Shown here: piece by piece, positions 62,409 through 62,864 of the stretch
Position numbering within the stretch: position 1 is the first letter of the stretch
How the letters are laid out: each line of letters starts with the position of its first letter
Source: Coriobacteriales bacterium
GTDB taxonomy: Bacteria; Actinomycetota; Coriobacteriia; Coriobacteriales; UBA8131
Direction of reading: 5' to 3'
NCBI GenBank assembly: GCA_031277035.1
Contig: JAISLY010000054.1
Span: 1-62,864 of the forward strand
DNA: 62,864 bases
Program-made: the position numbers and the translations under genes
The notes under the pieces: model-generated
Database searches by the model: none
What the model saw: the letters and a program-made list of their open reading frames with translations, nothing else
Told to the model about the DNA's origin: nothing

Positions 62409-62864
62409 TCAGTCCACCGAATCGCACACCAGGAGGGTGATCTTCGCAAAGCCCGTGCCGCTGTTGCCTGTCCTGGAGCCAAGGCCGTTGTGATTTGGCA
62501 TGGACGCGTTGCCCGCAGCCATCTGAGTGTTGGTAAACACCAGACCCGAGTAATGGTTCGGCTGCCCCGACAGCACCCCATTGGTTTGGGATATGACCGC
62601 GTTGCAACCGATAAAGCCCGATATGAAGGAGGAACCGCCGCCGCCGCCCCGGTCGTCGTCGCCGCTGCCGTCGGTGCCCGCTCCGCCACCGCCGTAGTAG
62701 CCACCTCCGCCTGCGCCGCCAAAGCCGCCGCCGCCTGCCGTGCCGAAGCCGCCCGTGCCAAAGCCGCCGTTGTTCGCGCCGCCTGCCGTCTGCGTGCCGC
62801 CGACGCCCCCACCCCCGTAGGAGCCCGCCCCGCCCGCGCCGCTCAGGCCGCCGGCCGCCCCGCC
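62409..62864 (-). CDS. Glycine-rich surface protein, 3' end only (truncated by window)
   Basis: 151 codons open to the right edge of the window on the minus strand; stop TGA at 62409-62411. The first ~75 residues are Gly-rich (GGFGTGGFGTAGGGGFGG). Then comes GGGGGSSFISGFIGCNAV, then QPNHYSGLVFTNTQMAAGN, and finally GNSGTGFAKITLLVCDSVD. This pattern resembles the glycine-rich C-terminal domain seen in large cell-surface proteins of Gram-positive anaerobes. The start is outside the window, so size and signal peptide are unknown. Confidence 0.72.
   Translation of the reverse strand, partial: GGAAGGLSGAGGAGSYGGGGVGGTQTAGGANNGGFGTGGFGTAGGGGFGGAGGGGYYGGGGAGTDGSGDDDRGGGGGSSFISGFIGCNAVISQTNGVLSGQPNHYSGLVFTNTQMAAGNASMPNHNGLGSRTGNSGTGFAKITLLVCDSVD

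Overview
The window is high-GC, with many NTG starts and Shine-Dalgarno (SD) motifs of the AAGGAG/GAGGGAG type. It encodes strict-anaerobe energy metabolism: an Ech-type membrane hydrogenase, a Flx-Hdr electron-transfer complex, and Tat-exported fumarate-reductase-like flavoproteins next to multi-spanning LuxR regulators. That mix suggests an anaerobic actinobacterium of the Coriobacteriia, probably Eggerthellaceae. This placement is inference; no rRNA, tRNA or species marker is present.

Layout. 0-2.6 kb: XRE-cupin regulator and an acyl-CoA synthetase carrying an in-frame palindromic element. 2.7-8.2 kb: ABC exporter pair, zinc-ribbon protein, CCG-domain iron-sulfur oxidoreductase, hybrid histidine kinase. 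8.2-13.1 kb (accessory island): MntA/HepT pair, prepilin peptidase, Phd/YafQ pair, and two pilin genes in inverted orientation around a tyrosine recombinase. 13.4-20.6 kb: hdrC-hdrB-hdrA, an FlxD-FlxC-like fusion (second in-frame palindromic element), flxB, flxA. 20.9-26.6 kb: echABCDEF. 26.7-35.3 kb: phosphatidyltransferase, VanW protein, two PaaK-type CoA ligases each with an ACT protein, D,D-carboxypeptidase, FHA protein. 35.4-42.5 kb (minus strand): Ala/Glu/Arg-rich membrane protein, MetA, zinc-ribbon membrane protein, condensation-domain acyltransferase and esterase. 42.8-52.9 kb: two flavoprotein/LuxR pairs, CDGSH protein, guaB. 53.3-62.9 kb: leuS, TetR-MMPL-YhgE-like export module, cation diffusion facilitator, and the 3' end of a glycine-rich surface protein cut by the window edge.

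Most interesting system: a candidate pilin inversion switch. Two class III-type prepilin genes face away from each other and share a ~159-bp inverted repeat at their 5' ends, with only two mismatches. The 1,360-bp segment between the repeats carries the recombinase, the pilin promoter region, the RBS and the only good start codon. The left pilin has no clear start of its own. Each repeat holds the same 19-bp core-site-like motif (6-bp arms, asymmetric 7-bp spacer). Recombination between these sites would invert the segment and fuse the same promoter and first codons to the other pilin, in frame.

Second theme: two palindromic elements with the same terminal inverted repeat (GGAGTTGACAAAGG) sit in frame inside two enzymes and are read in the same frame, starting GVDKG and ending PLSTP. 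Ala/Pro-rich low-complexity segments also interrupt or extend several otherwise conserved enzymes.

Metabolic logic (inference): CoA ligases could activate organic or aryl acids. Flx-Hdr would connect NAD(H), ferredoxin and a thiol/disulfide-like couple. Ech would couple ferredoxin oxidation to H2 and ion pumping. The exported flavoproteins would use external electron acceptors under LuxR control.
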